From CAZMGV01 sp964565925 (GTDB lineage: Bacteria; JAGRBM01; JAHCIT01): DNA of 64,000 nucleotides. The stretch is taken from the NCBI GenBank assembly GCA_964565925.1, contig CAZMGV010000015.1:62001-126000 (forward strand). The letters run 5' to 3'. The first letter of the stretch is position 1. The number at the start of each line of letters is the position of its first letter. Below are positions 36,904 to 46,285 of this stretch, in pieces. The translations under genes were made by a program, and so were the position numbers. The notes below the pieces were generated by a model, which saw only the letters and a program-made list of their open reading frames with translations, was not told the DNA's origin and made no database searches.

Positions 36904-39384
36904 ATGTTCTTCAAGACCGATTCCGGAGAGGGCAAGAAAAAAGACGACGCTCCGAAGGGCCGCGGATACCCGCTGCTTCCGCTCCGCGACATTATCGTAT
37001 TCCCGTACTCCGTGATCCCGCTCTATGTGGGCCGCGAAAAATCCATCGCCGCGCTCGAAGAGGCGATGAAAGGCGACCGGATGATCGTCATGGCCGCCCA
37101 GCGGATGGCCAAGACCAACGACCCCTCGCCGGAAGACATCCACGAGATCGGCACGCTTTCCCATGTGCTGCAGCTGCTGCGCACGCCCGACCGGACCGTG
37201 AAGGTTCTGGTCGAGGGCCGCCGCCGCGTGCGGATCAACCGGTTCATCGACAACGAGCGGTTTTTCGAGGTCGAGGCCGACACGCTGGATGAAATCCCCG
37301 CGATGCCGGAAAACGAGGTGCGGGCCGTCTGCCGCAGCGTCGTGAGCACCTTCGAGAACTACGTGAAGGTGTCCAAGCGCGTGCAGGCCGAGACCGTGCT
37401 CCAGGTGAGCCAGATCGACGAGGCCGGCAAGCTGGCCGACACTGTCGTGCAGCACCTGCAGCTCAAGCTCCCCGACCGCCAGAGCCTCCTTGAGATCATC
37501 GACCCCGCCGTGCGGCTCCAGAAGATACTGGAGCTGATGACGAGCGAGATCGAGATCGTGCAGCTCGAGCGCAAGATCAAGTCCAACGTCAAGAAGTCCA
37601 TGGAGCGGTCGCAGCGCGACTACTACCTGAACGAGCAGATGCGGGCGATCCAGAAGGAGCTGGGCGACCGGGACGAGTTCAAGAACGAGTTCCAGGAGAT
37701 CGAGGAGAAGATCAAGGCCCGCGAGAAGCTCCTCAGCGACGAGGCGCTCAAGAAGGTCAACAAGGAGCTGAAGAAGCTCAAGATGATGTCGCCCATGTCC
37801 GCCGAGGCGACCGTGGTCCGCTCCTACGTGGACTGGATCCTTTCGCTCCCGTGGAAAGAGATCACGACCGACAAGCTGGACCTCAAAGAGGCTGCCAAGA
37901 TCCTCGACGAGGACCACTACGGCCTCGAAAAGGTGAAGGACCGGATCCTCGAATACCTCGCCGTGCTGCAGCTCGTGAAGCAGATCAAGGGGCCGATCCT
38001 GTGCCTCGTGGGCCCGCCGGGTGTGGGCAAGACCTCGCTCGGGCGTTCCATCGCCCGTGCCATGGGGCGCCAGTTCATCCGCGTGAGCCTGGGCGGCGTC
38101 CGCGACGAGGCCGAAATCCGCGGCCACCGCCGGACCTATATCGGCGCCATGCCCGGAAAGGTCATCCAGTCTCTGAAGAAGGCCGGGTCGTCGAACCCGG
38201 TGTTCCTGCTGGACGAGATCGAGAAGATGTCGTCGGATTTCCGGGGCGACCCGTCCTCGGCGATGCTCGAAGTGCTGGACCCGGAGCAGAACAACACGTT
38301 CAACGACCACTATCTGGATCTCGACTATGACCTGTCGCAGGTGCTGTTCGTGGCGACGGCCAATTCGCTCCAGAACATCCCGCCTCCCTTGCTTGACCGC
38401 ATGGAGGTGATCCGGGTGCCGGGTTACACGGAGCAGGAAAAGGTCGAGATCGCGCGCACGCATCTCGTGGCCAAGCAGCTCAAGGCCAACGGCCTCGACC
38501 CCGAACGCGTGGATTTCTCGACCTCATCGATCATCGAGATCGTCCGCTACTACACACGTGAGGCCGGCGTCCGGAACCTGGAGCGGGAAATCGGCTCTGT
38601 GTGCCGCAAGGTGGCCCGCAAGGTCGTGGAAGACCCGACCCAGGACAAGATCAAGATTTCGCCCGCGTCGGTGGAGAAGTTCCTCGGCGTGAAGCGGTTC
38701 CGTTACGGCCGCGCCGAAGAGGCGAACCAGATCGGCCTCACGACGGGTCTGGCCTGGACCGAAGTGGGCGGCGAGCTGCTCACGATCGAAGTCTCGACCG
38801 TCCCGGGCAAGGGCAAGATCACCATCACCGGCAAGCTTGGCGAGGTGATGCAGGAGTCCGCCCAGGCGGCGCTCTCCTACGTGCGGAGCCGGGCGGCCTG
38901 GCTGGGCATTCCGGAAGAACTGATTTCCAAGACCGATACCCATGTGCACGTGCCCGAGGGCGCCACGCCCAAGGACGGCCCGTCGGCGGGTATCGCGCTG
39001 GCGACGTCCCTGGCGTCCGCCTTTGCGAAGATTCCGGTCCGGGCCGACCTGGCCATGACCGGCGAGATCACGCTCCGCGGCCGCGTACTGCCGATTGGCG
39101 GGCTCAAGGAGAAGATCCTGGCGGCCCACCGGGGCGGTATCAAAACGGTCCTGATCCCGAAGGAGAACGAAAAGGATCTGGCCGATATTCCCAAGACCAT
39201 CCTGAAGGCCGTACAGGTTATTCCGGTCGAATTCATGGACGAGGTGATCGCCCAGGCGTTCGTGGAGCAGCCTAAACCGATCATTAAGGGGTCGGATACG
39301 GTGCCCGTCGATGCGGCGGTCCCGCCTGCCGCACCGGCCAAGAAGGATGATGCCGATGGAGATGAAGAGGGCGTAGTACACTGA
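36904..39384 (+). CDS. lon: ATP-dependent protease Lon (LonA)
   Basis: The 826-residue protein has the N-terminal substrate domain (LLPLRDIIVFPYSVIPLYVG), a long coiled coil, Walker A GPPGVGKTSLGR (near 366), Walker B VFLLDEIEKM and the protease domain with the Ser-Lys dyad: Ser in KDGPSAGIALA and Lys in GGLKEKILAAHRGG. The length is normal for LonA. The tail after about residue 800 is Pro/Ala then acidic (KKDDADGDEEG). It lies 69 bases after clpX, so one locus encodes both main cytoplasmic proteases. Confidence 0.97.
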   Translation: MFFKTDSGEGKKKDDAPKGRGYPLLPLRDIIVFPYSVIPLYVGREKSIAALEEAMKGDRMIVMAAQRMAKTNDPSPEDIHEIGTLSHVLQLLRTPDRTVKVLVEGRRRVRINRFIDNERFFEVEADTLDEIPAMPENEVRAVCRSVVSTFENYVKVSKRVQAETVLQVSQIDEAGKLADTVVQHLQLKLPDRQSLLEIIDPAVRLQKILELMTSEIEIVQLERKIKSNVKKSMERSQRDYYLNEQMRAIQKELGDRDEFKNEFQEIEEKIKAREKLLSDEALKKVNKELKKLKMMSPMSAEATVVRSYVDWILSLPWKEITTDKLDLKEAAKILDEDHYGLEKVKDRILEYLAVLQLVKQIKGPILCLVGPPGVGKTSLGRSIARAMGRQFIRVSLGGVRDEAEIRGHRRTYIGAMPGKVIQSLKKAGSSNPVFLLDEIEKMSSDFRGDPSSAMLEVLDPEQNNTFNDHYLDLDYDLSQVLFVATANSLQNIPPPLLDRMEVIRVPGYTEQEKVEIARTHLVAKQLKANGLDPERVDFSTSSIIEIVRYYTREAGVRNLEREIGSVCRKVARKVVEDPTQDKIKISPASVEKFLGVKRFRYGRAEEANQIGLTTGLAWTEVGGELLTIEVSTVPGKGKITITGKLGEVMQESAQAALSYVRSRAAWLGIPEELISKTDTHVHVPEGATPKDGPSAGIALATSLASAFAKIPVRADLAMTGEITLRGRVLPIGGLKEKILAAHRGGIKTVLIPKENEKDLADIPKTILKAVQVIPVEFMDEVIAQAFVEQPKPIIKGSDTVPVDAAVPPAAPAKKDDADGDEEGVVH

Positions 39385-39437
39385 CACGCTGCAGGCCGGC
39401 TGATTCCCCGGCATAACGAAACGACAGGGTAATCTGG

Positions 39438-39467
39438 AAAGGGCGGGACAGAAGTTCCCGCCCTTTT
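39438..39467 (+). terminator. Strong intrinsic terminator after lon
   Basis: AAAGGGCGGGA (39438-39448) pairs perfectly with TCCCGCCCTTT (39456-39466), an 11-base-pair stem with a seven-base loop, ending in TTTTCGTT. It closes the clpP-clpX-lon cluster. Confidence 0.9.
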
Positions 39468-39535
39468 CGTTCCGGTTTGAATCGCCACCGATACCCTATC
39501 TCACTGATTTTACAGGGCGGAATCGTTATCCGGGT

Positions 39536-39565
39536 TTGACACTCTTTTCGGGTGGCCCATATACT
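39536..39565 (+). promoter_or_regulatory. Sigma-70-type promoter for the second receiver-DUF4388 gene
   Basis: A perfect TTGACA (39536-39541) and TATACT (39560-39565) are 18 bases apart. The GTG start follows 44 bases after the -10 box. It lies downstream of the lon terminator, so the gene is transcribed on its own. Confidence 0.7.
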
Positions 39566-39609
39566 TTAATCATTCTGAATTCATCTGGGGACTACTCATT
39601 AATGGTCTC

Positions 39610-41280
39610 GTGAGTCAGGTCACAGGGGGCTGGGACCGGGTGGCGGATTCCGCGAAAAAAGTGCTGGTGGTTGAGGACGACAAACTCGTCCGCAGCTTTA
39701 TTGCGGAAGGGCTGCAGGACCTTCCGTTCCAGATCAATTTCGCAATGACGGGGCTCGACGGTCTCAAGAGCTTCGAGACGGATAAGCCGAACCTGATCCT
39801 GTCGGATGTCCTCCTCCCCAAGATGACCGGATTCGAGCTTTGCCAGGCGATTCGCAAGCACCCTGAAGGCGCGAAAATCCCCATCATCCTGATGAGCGCG
39901 GTCTACAAGACCTCGCAGGTCCAGAACGAGGCCCGCCAGAAATACGGCGCCAACGATTTCCTCACCAAGCCGCTTAACCTGGGACTGCTGCGCGACCGGA
40001 TCCTGTTCCACCTGGGCGAGGCCGATACCGGCGTCGAAGAGGCGGAGGAGGCCGAGGAAACGGGCGATCACGGCGGCGGTACCGCGTCGGTTCCTCCGGG
40101 CCAGCAGGGGACGAAAGGCTCCCTGACCGACATTCCCTTTGCAGAAGTGATCGGCGAGATCATCCGCGAGCGCCGGAGCGGCACACTCACCTGCTCCAAG
40201 GCGAAGGTGAAAAAGACATTCCACTTCGTCCAGGGCCGTCTGGCGGGGATCCAGTCCAACCTGCTCAGCGAAGTGCTCGGCCGTATGCTCGTCTCGGAAG
40301 GCAAGATCAGCCAGTCCCAGTGCGACGACACCCGCCTCGTCTCCAAGCAGCGCAAGAAGCGCCACGGCGACGTGCTCGTGGAACTGGGCCTCCTGTCGGC
40401 TGACGATCTCCAGCAGGCACTGGAGCGCCAGCAGGCTGAAAAGTTCGAGAACTGCTTCTCCTGGTCGGCAGGCGACTATTCATTCGCGCCCGAGAAACCC
40501 AAAGGCACACCGGTAGAGGATTTCAACCTGCCGGGCGCCTTCAAGGAAGCGGTCATCCAGCGCATGGCGTTCGACGTCGTCAAGAAACGTCTGGTTCCCC
40601 ATGCGAACAGTTCGGTCACCTGGCGTTCCTTCGACGGGGATCTGGTGCCGTTCGCGCTCGAATACGACGAATCCGAACTCCTGAAAACGATCGACGGGAA
40701 AAAGACCCTTCGCGGGGTCCTCGAATCCGCTCCCCGGCCGGAACAGCTGCTCCGGCTGATCTATGCCTTCCAGGTGCTCAGTTATATCGAATTCACGGCG
40801 CAGCCTGCGGCGGCGAACGAGAAGGTGAGCGAACGGGTCCGCAAGGAGCTGCTGCCGTCCAGACCGCCCGCCGCGGCGCTGGACGACATGGGGCCCGACA
40901 TCCCCGGCGTGATCGTCACCAGCCACTCGGTGCCGCCGCCGGCGGTGCCGCCAGAGACGCTGGACGTGCCGGCGGCCCAGCGCGTCCCCGGACGGACTTC
41001 GCAGCTGCCGTTCTTCGAGCGCATCGCCGAGAAGTTCAAGACGATGGATTCGGACGACTACTTTCAGATGCTCGAAGTGCCGCGTACGGCAGGCCGTGAC
41101 GAGGTGAAGAAGGCATATCTGGAACTGGCCAAGGTGTTCCATCCCGCGAAGCTCGGCCACGATATCGACCAGAACGAGCGGGCCAAGGTATCGGCGATCT
41201 ATCTCCAGATCACCAAGGCCTACGAGACGCTTTACGACAACGACGAGCGCGAAGACTATCTGAAAACACTCGCCGGCTGA
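39610..41280 (+). CDS. Receiver - DUF4388 (PATAN) - degenerate J domain protein
   Basis: The 556-residue protein has a receiver (about 15-130; LVVEDD, phospho-acceptor Asp in LILSDVLLP, Lys in LTKPL), a DUF4388/PatA-N domain (about 165-300; GTKGSLTDIPFAEVIGEIIR and HGDVLVELGLLSADDLQQAL) and a C-terminal J-like domain (about 480-556; DYFQMLEVPRTAGRDEVKKA). The J domain has HPA in place of HPD, so the essential Asp is missing. It shares its order with the protein at 20656-22659 but lacks the TPR tail. The start at GTG 39610 is the first in frame; a GTG a few codons later is possible. Confidence 0.85.
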   Translation: MSQVTGGWDRVADSAKKVLVVEDDKLVRSFIAEGLQDLPFQINFAMTGLDGLKSFETDKPNLILSDVLLPKMTGFELCQAIRKHPEGAKIPIILMSAVYKTSQVQNEARQKYGANDFLTKPLNLGLLRDRILFHLGEADTGVEEAEEAEETGDHGGGTASVPPGQQGTKGSLTDIPFAEVIGEIIRERRSGTLTCSKAKVKKTFHFVQGRLAGIQSNLLSEVLGRMLVSEGKISQSQCDDTRLVSKQRKKRHGDVLVELGLLSADDLQQALERQQAEKFENCFSWSAGDYSFAPEKPKGTPVEDFNLPGAFKEAVIQRMAFDVVKKRLVPHANSSVTWRSFDGDLVPFALEYDESELLKTIDGKKTLRGVLESAPRPEQLLRLIYAFQVLSYIEFTAQPAAANEKVSERVRKELLPSRPPAAALDDMGPDIPGVIVTSHSVPPPAVPPETLDVPAAQRVPGRTSQLPFFERIAEKFKTMDSDDYFQMLEVPRTAGRDEVKKAYLELAKVFHPAKLGHDIDQNERAKVSAIYLQITKAYETLYDNDEREDYLKTLAG

Positions 41281-41335
41281 CCTGTCCGGAATTCTCCGGG
41301 CGGCCTATCGGTCTGCCCGCTGCCTGTATATCCGT

Positions 41336-41373
41336 CAAAAAATCGCGGCCCCGTCCGGTGGACAGGGCCGCGA
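41336..41373 (-). terminator. Intrinsic terminator of the YciO-type gene
   Basis: TCGCGGCCC (41343-41351) and GGGCCGCGA (41365-41373) form a nine-base-pair stem. Read on the minus strand it is followed by TTTTTTGA. It lies 24 bases after the stop of the YciO-type gene. On the plus strand there is no T-run. Confidence 0.85.
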
Positions 41374-41396
41374 AAGGGACAGAAGGAAGATCGTTG

Positions 41397-42089
41397 TCAG
41401 GCGAGCGGCCGCAGTGCGTCCTCGGCACCCGTACCTTCCACCCAGCCTCCGGAGTTGGACCAGTAGCTCTTGCCCTTTCCGGCCCTGAGCAGGGTGGGTT
41501 CGTCGCCGGTGAGCGAGACGACAGTGGACGCCTGGCCTCCCAGCACGCCCATATCGAGGATCAGGTCTACTTCATGGCCGTACTGCGCCTCGATCTCGTC
41601 GGGGTGGCAGAGCATGGGGCGCTGGCCGTCCAGAAGCCCGTCCGTGCGGTCGTCGACGGAGGTCGAGACAATGGGCGAATCGAGCATCTTGACCAGCTCT
41701 TTGGCCGCCTTGCAGTCGGGTACCCGGATGCCGACCGTTTTCTGTTTCGAGAGGAGCAGTTTGGGCACCTCGCGGGAGGCTTCCAGAATGAATGTGTAAG
41801 GCCCCGGCAGGTAATGTTTCAGCAGCCGGTAGGTGGGCTTGCTCACCACCGCATATTCCGAGAGATGTGAAAGGTCCGCGCACACGAACGAAAGGGGTTT
41901 GCCGGGCTTCAGGTTCTTGATGCGGCAGATTTTTTCGATCGCTTTCTTGGACCGGACGTCGCAGCCCAGACCGTAAACCGTATCCGTGGGATAAATAATG
42001 ACGCCGTCGTTCTGCAGCACGTTGACCGCGCGCTCCAGAAACCGGCGCTGAGGGTTCACTGGATGAATTTCGAGTCGTACAGCTGGCAT
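41397..42089 (-). CDS. YrdC/Sua5-superfamily protein of the YciO type
   Basis: The 230-residue protein has the YrdC fold that binds threonine, bicarbonate and ATP to form threonylcarbamoyl-AMP for tRNA t6A. The region IIYPTDTVYGLGCD, the segment KPLSFVCADLSHLSEYAVVS and RKTVGIRVPD-like SKQKTVGIRVPD match YciO more than TsaC. YciO's own role is less certain than that of TsaC. The start ATG (42087-42089) has AGGAGG nine bases upstream; the longer open frame is rejected. A strong terminator follows. Confidence 0.85.
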   Translation of the reverse strand: MPAVRLEIHPVNPQRRFLERAVNVLQNDGVIIYPTDTVYGLGCDVRSKKAIEKICRIKNLKPGKPLSFVCADLSHLSEYAVVSKPTYRLLKHYLPGPYTFILEASREVPKLLLSKQKTVGIRVPDCKAAKELVKMLDSPIVSTSVDDRTDGLLDGQRPMLCHPDEIEAQYGHEVDLILDMGVLGGQASTVVSLTGDEPTLLRAGKGKSYWSNSGGWVEGTGAEDALRPLA

Positions 42090-42388
42090 GGTCTTAGGCC
42101 TCCTGTTCAGGGGTGAAGAGAACCGGCTCCGGATGAAGAGCCGGACATACACATGAGGATTGGTGACGCGGGGTATGGGCAGAATCAGCGGCGTCCGGAC
42201 GGATAATTTCGCTCTGCTGTCTGGTCAGTCCACTGGGAGACTGGCAGACCGTGTCACTACTCGACCGGTGCAGGCGAATATTCACTGCGGCAGGGGGACC
42301 CCTGTTTGTTGGAAACCTGTTCCGAACCTTCTACAAAAAATATCAAATAGTCCCGACCTCACGCAAGTTAAAAAGGGTTAGAAAACCT
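42090..42388. other. 299-base divergent intergenic region with two hairpins
   Basis: The region lies between the divergent YciO-type and HEAT-repeat genes. It holds a hairpin in the YciO-side leader (CCGGCTC 42123-42129 with GAGCCGG 42138-42144) and a second one with arms 42219-42230 and 42239-42249 (GTCTG and CAGTC halves pair, one bulge). The part from 42330 to 42388 is AT-rich and may hold the HEAT-gene promoter. No gene, tRNA or riboswitch is recognised. Confidence 0.5.
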
Positions 42389-43930
42389 GTGAATCATCAG
42401 GCCGTCTCCTATTCGGGGCAACGCACCCGTTGCACCACCAGTCGTTGCTTCAGTTTCCTGTGCCTGCTTCTGGTGCTGGTCCCCGCCTTTATGCCTGCTA
42501 CTGCGGCAGCCCAGGGCAGCCGGACCGCTTCGGGTCTGTCTCCGTCGGAGATGCAGGACTCAGAGATGCGCGGCGCGCTTAAGATGCTGGAAACGCTGGG
42601 AGATGCGTCCACTGAAGAGGCCCAGGCCGCACAGGCCCGTCAGGCCGATGACGCGATCCGGGTCTTTCAGAAAGCGGGCCGTGACGGGGTGCCCATGCTC
42701 CGTGAGGCGCTCCAGAAGGGGCACCGCAATCCCGCCTATCTGATTATCGTGGCATCGCTTCTGGTACTGGCGGAGGGCCCTTCGGGAATCGAAGCCGCCC
42801 GGGTTGCGCTCGACCGGGTGCCGGCCACGGTTCACCCGGATCTGTTTTACCGGTGGCTGCATATCTGCCTGCGATTCCAGAGCAAGGAGTCGGTCAGGGT
42901 GATCGACCGCCTGCTCGACATCCCGGTGATGGAGATCAAGCTGAGCGAACTCGAGACCGGGGTTCACAGCCCGGCACTGGCCGGTTTCGCCCTGTCCGCG
43001 GCGGGCGATGTCGGGAAAAAGCGCGTGCTGGAGATACTCTCGAACCCCGGATCGGTTTCGGACGCACGGTGGCGGAATCTGATGGCCGACCTTTCGCATC
43101 TGCCGTCCCCGGAGATTGCCCGGAAGCTGGAAAAGGCAATTCCCCGGGTGACCGGCGAGTCCAGACGGGCGGCGGTCTGGGCGCTTGGCAAATGCGACGA
43201 CGAGCGGTCAGTCGCTTACCTGGCCGATCTCTATCTGCATGAGAAAGATCCGATCGTCCGGCGCGAGGTCATCTTCGTACTGGGCGAGATGAGCCATGTG
43301 GGGGCCAAGACGGTAATCGTCAGGGCGCTGGGCGATCCGAACGAAGACGTGAGGAGTAACGCCATCGGATCTCTCGCGGCTCTCCAGCTTCCGGACGCGG
43401 GAGAGATCCTCAAGGGCCGGTTCCTGGCGGAAAAGTCCCCGCTGGTCCGGCCTAACTACGTATCGGCGCTGATTCGCCTCAGACCGGCCGGATACCGGGA
43501 GATGCTCCAGGAAGCGGGCCGGAAATGGCCCTCTTTCGCACCCTTTATCGATAACGCCCTGAAGAACGACAAGGGCGGTGATCCGCTGGGACCGCCCTCG
43601 GTGCTTGGCGAAGTAGCCGGGGACGTGCTGGACGAACCCAGGTGGGAGCGTCTGCGGGCGGAACTGGAGGATTCCGGCGGCCTGACGATAGCCCTCAACC
43701 GCAAGACAATTGTCATGACGGCCACGGAAGCGGATGCCGCCTATCTGGAGACCCTCCTTCCGAAGATCGCCGGCAACCTGACGCTCGACAACTACAAGGC
43801 GTTCGAGGCCTACCAGGAGGTTTACCGGCTGATCCGGCGCAAATGGCGCAAGGACCCGAGGCCGTCCTTCCAGCTCCCTCCGGTCTGGTACGGAAACCGG
43901 CCGGTGGCCGCTCCTGCTCCTGCTAAATGA
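42389..43930 (+). CDS. Exported HEAT-repeat protein
   Basis: From the GTG at 42389 the product is 513 residues with a signal peptide (CFSFLCLLLVLVPAFMPATA then AAQG). The mature part is alpha-helical with HEAT/PBS-lyase-like repeats, for example SRRAAVWALGKCDDERSVAY, DPIVRREVIFVLGEMS and DPNEDVRSNAIGSLAALQLP. Such solenoids act as binding scaffolds; here it would work in the periplasm or at the outer membrane. It ends 72 bases before ccdA. The start is chosen because it places the signal peptide at the N-terminus. Confidence 0.7.
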   Translation: MNHQAVSYSGQRTRCTTSRCFSFLCLLLVLVPAFMPATAAAQGSRTASGLSPSEMQDSEMRGALKMLETLGDASTEEAQAAQARQADDAIRVFQKAGRDGVPMLREALQKGHRNPAYLIIVASLLVLAEGPSGIEAARVALDRVPATVHPDLFYRWLHICLRFQSKESVRVIDRLLDIPVMEIKLSELETGVHSPALAGFALSAAGDVGKKRVLEILSNPGSVSDARWRNLMADLSHLPSPEIARKLEKAIPRVTGESRRAAVWALGKCDDERSVAYLADLYLHEKDPIVRREVIFVLGEMSHVGAKTVIVRALGDPNEDVRSNAIGSLAALQLPDAGEILKGRFLAEKSPLVRPNYVSALIRLRPAGYREMLQEAGRKWPSFAPFIDNALKNDKGGDPLGPPSVLGEVAGDVLDEPRWERLRAELEDSGGLTIALNRKTIVMTATEADAAYLETLLPKIAGNLTLDNYKAFEAYQEVYRLIRRKWRKDPRPSFQLPPVWYGNRPVAAPAPAK

Positions 43931-44002
43931 AAATGCGTTGAGAATAGGCTTTCAGGGCGCAGGCGGGTTGTTCCGGACGGGACCGGGCACTAATCTGTTC
44001 GG

Positions 44003-44752
44003 GTGCATGGCGTTCAACAAGTAACCGTTCTGGCGGCTTTTCTGGCGGGAATTGTCAGTTTTCTCTCTCCCTGCGTGCTGCCGATCGTTCCGGGATACCT
44101 GTCGTTTATCTCCGGCGTCTCCATGGAGGATATCCGCGGGGTGGCCGGCCACGAGCATTCGCTCGAAGCCGGTGCCGGCAAGCGGGTTGCGCTCGCCAGC
44201 CTGTTCTTCGTGCTGGGATTTTCGACGGTATTCGTGCTGCTGGGGGCTACGGCCAGCGCCCTGGGTGCGGTCCTGTTCCAGAACCAGTCCTGGCTCGGCC
44301 GGGTCGGCGGGGCGGTGGTTATTGTATTCGCCCTGCACACGATGGGGATCATCAAGATACCGCTCCTCTACCGGGAGGCCCGGTTCCATACCTCCACCCG
44401 CCCGGCGAGCTTTATCGGTGCCTATCTGATCGGGCTGGCGTTCGCCTTCGGCTGGACTCCGTGTATCGGACCGGTGCTGGCGGCGATTCTGGTGCTTGCG
44501 GAGCGCCAGGAAACGCTCGGGCAGGGGGTCGCCCTGCTGGTCGTCTATTCGTTCGGGCTCGGGCTGCCGTTCCTGCTGTCCGGCGTGCTGATCCGGCCCG
44601 CGCTCAAGGCGATGAACCGGGCCAAGTCCCATATGCGCAAGATCGAGATCGCGTCCGGTTGCATTCTTTTGCTTGTGGGTGTGCTACTTTTGACTGACAA
44701 TCTGACCGTCATTGCGGGATATCTGTCTTTCCTGAACAGTTGGCAAATGTAG
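44003..44752 (+). CDS. ccdA: CcdA-type thiol-disulfide transmembrane transporter
   Basis: The 249-residue protein has six hydrophobic helices and the two redox cysteines of the family, in FLSPCVLPIVPGYLSF (helix 1) and GWTPCIGPVLAAIL (helix 4). CcdA/DsbD-beta proteins pass electrons from cytoplasmic thioredoxin to periplasmic thiol proteins, for cytochrome c maturation or disulfide isomerases. The next gene encodes such a thiol protein, 51 bases away. The start is GTG at 44003. Confidence 0.92.
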   Translation: MHGVQQVTVLAAFLAGIVSFLSPCVLPIVPGYLSFISGVSMEDIRGVAGHEHSLEAGAGKRVALASLFFVLGFSTVFVLLGATASALGAVLFQNQSWLGRVGGAVVIVFALHTMGIIKIPLLYREARFHTSTRPASFIGAYLIGLAFAFGWTPCIGPVLAAILVLAERQETLGQGVALLVVYSFGLGLPFLLSGVLIRPALKAMNRAKSHMRKIEIASGCILLLVGVLLLTDNLTVIAGYLSFLNSWQM

Positions 44753-44803
44753 CCGCGTTGTGGCAGGGAGCCCCCGAGGCTTCATCTGGAGGTTTGTACG
44801 AAA

Positions 44804-45991
44804 ATGATCCTGACGAAAAAGACCCGTTTCCTGGCGCTGGCGCTTGCCGGTTTGACCGCAATGTCGCCGCTGCCCGGCTGCCGCAGAGACAAGGCGGGCA
44901 AAGAGTCCGCCTCCAATGAAACCGGTTCCGCCCCTGCGGCCAAGGTTGTCGAGGACAAGCCCGCGATCCCGCTCGGCAACGGCGGGTTTTTCGACCTGCT
45001 GAAGCCGTCCGAGGCGCATGCCCAGGCGGGCGGAGAGGCGTGGACTCCGGATGCGCCGGTCGAGATTCCCGCTGCCGCCATCAAGAAGATCGTCACCACG
45101 CTCGAGGACAAGATCTCGCGCCCCGGTATCTCCATCGACATCAAGGGGTTCCGCAAGTCGAAGATCAAGGGCCTGCTGATTGGCGACGCGGTTCTGGGTG
45201 CGCAGGGCAAGACCGTCACCCAGCAGATCTATGCGTCCACGGACGGCCGCTGGGTCAGCATGGCGGGCGTGTACAAGCTGAACAAGGTGACCGCCGCCGA
45301 CTTCCCCGGCTTCAAGATCGTCGAATTCGACAAGATCGACGTTCAGGGCGATGAGGACAGGACCGAGAAGCTGATGGTATCCGAAGACGGCCAGTACATG
45401 AGCTTCTCCGACTGGACGGACACCAGCTCCGACCCCCGCACCGAACGGATGAAGATGGTCACGCTCGACAACGCTCCCCGTCAGGGCGCCAAGAAGGGCA
45501 AGGTCACGATCGTCGAGTTCTCCGACTTCCAGTGCCCGTTCTGCGACCGCGCCGCCAACACCATGCGTAAAGAGGTTTATCCGGAGTACAAGGACAAGGT
45601 GACGTTCTACTTCAAGCATCTGCCGCTTCCGTTCCACAAGTGGGCGGGCGATGCGGCCATTGCCGCCATGTGCGTGAAGCGCGACGGCGGCGACGAGGCA
45701 TTCTGGAAGCTCTACAGCTACTACTTCGACAACCAGAAGTCCCTGGACGAGAGCAACCTGCGCGACAAGACCTACGAATTCACGAAGACGCTGGGCCTGA
45801 ATGCGGGCAAGCTGAAGGGCTGCATCGAGAACCGCGAGACGCAGGGCCAGCTCCAGAAGGACATGGCCGAAGCGGAAGCGCTCGGGATCAGCGGGACGCC
45901 GGGCTTCCTGGTGAACGGCAAGAAGATGTCCGGTGCGCAGCCGTACACGGCCTTCAAGGCCGAAATCGACGCCGCGCTGAACTCCAATTGA
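44804..45991 (+). CDS. Exported thioredoxin-fold protein (DsbA/DsbC-like)
   Basis: The 395-residue protein has a signal sequence (FLALALAGLTAMSPLPGC) that could be a lipoprotein signal with Cys in LPGC. An N-terminal module of about 150 residues resembles the dimerisation arm of DsbC/G-type isomerases. The C-terminal DsbA-like domain has the active site EFSDFQCPFCDRA (CPFC), HLPLPFH and the cis-Pro loop SGTPGFLVNG. It likely oxidises or isomerises disulfides in exported proteins and may be recharged by CcdA encoded upstream. It opens the carbamoyltransferase run, 23 bases before the next gene. Confidence 0.88.
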   Translation: MILTKKTRFLALALAGLTAMSPLPGCRRDKAGKESASNETGSAPAAKVVEDKPAIPLGNGGFFDLLKPSEAHAQAGGEAWTPDAPVEIPAAAIKKIVTTLEDKISRPGISIDIKGFRKSKIKGLLIGDAVLGAQGKTVTQQIYASTDGRWVSMAGVYKLNKVTAADFPGFKIVEFDKIDVQGDEDRTEKLMVSEDGQYMSFSDWTDTSSDPRTERMKMVTLDNAPRQGAKKGKVTIVEFSDFQCPFCDRAANTMRKEVYPEYKDKVTFYFKHLPLPFHKWAGDAAIAAMCVKRDGGDEAFWKLYSYYFDNQKSLDESNLRDKTYEFTKTLGLNAGKLKGCIENRETQGQLQKDMAEAEALGISGTPGFLVNGKKMSGAQPYTAFKAEIDAALNSN

Positions 45992-46014
45992 GATCCGGCC
46001 CGGAGGGCGGTTTC

Positions 46015-46275
46015 ATGGAACTGGTTAGGAATGTAGCCGGTGCCGTGAACCGCCTGTTCATCCGGGCAGGTGAGCTGATCGGCCGGGTGGTGAATCCGGT
46101 CGTCCTCGGCGTGCTTTACCTCGTGGTGATCGGCCCGGTGAGTCTGGTCCTGAAGCTCCGCGGCTATGACCCGCTCCGGCTGCGGAGCGCCGCCGGGCCG
46201 GCCGCCTCTTCCACCTGCTTTATCGATGCCGTCTCCGGCAACGACACTATTGCGGCCTGCAGGCGCCAGTTCTGA
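46015..46275 (+). CDS. Short SxtJ-like membrane protein
   Basis: The 86-residue protein starts at the ATG at 46015 after GGAGG. It has a membrane segment PVVLGVLYLVVIGPVSLVLK followed by LRGYDPLRLR, which corresponds to the C-terminal half of SxtJ-family proteins that accompany carbamoyltransferases. The N-terminal helices of that family are absent, so it is a short form. It lies 10 bases before the carbamoyltransferase gene. The family link is from memory and should be checked by profile search. Confidence 0.65.
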   Translation: MELVRNVAGAVNRLFIRAGELIGRVVNPVVLGVLYLVVIGPVSLVLKLRGYDPLRLRSAAGPAASSTCFIDAVSGNDTIAACRRQF

Positions 46276-46285
46276 CAGAGGCCGG

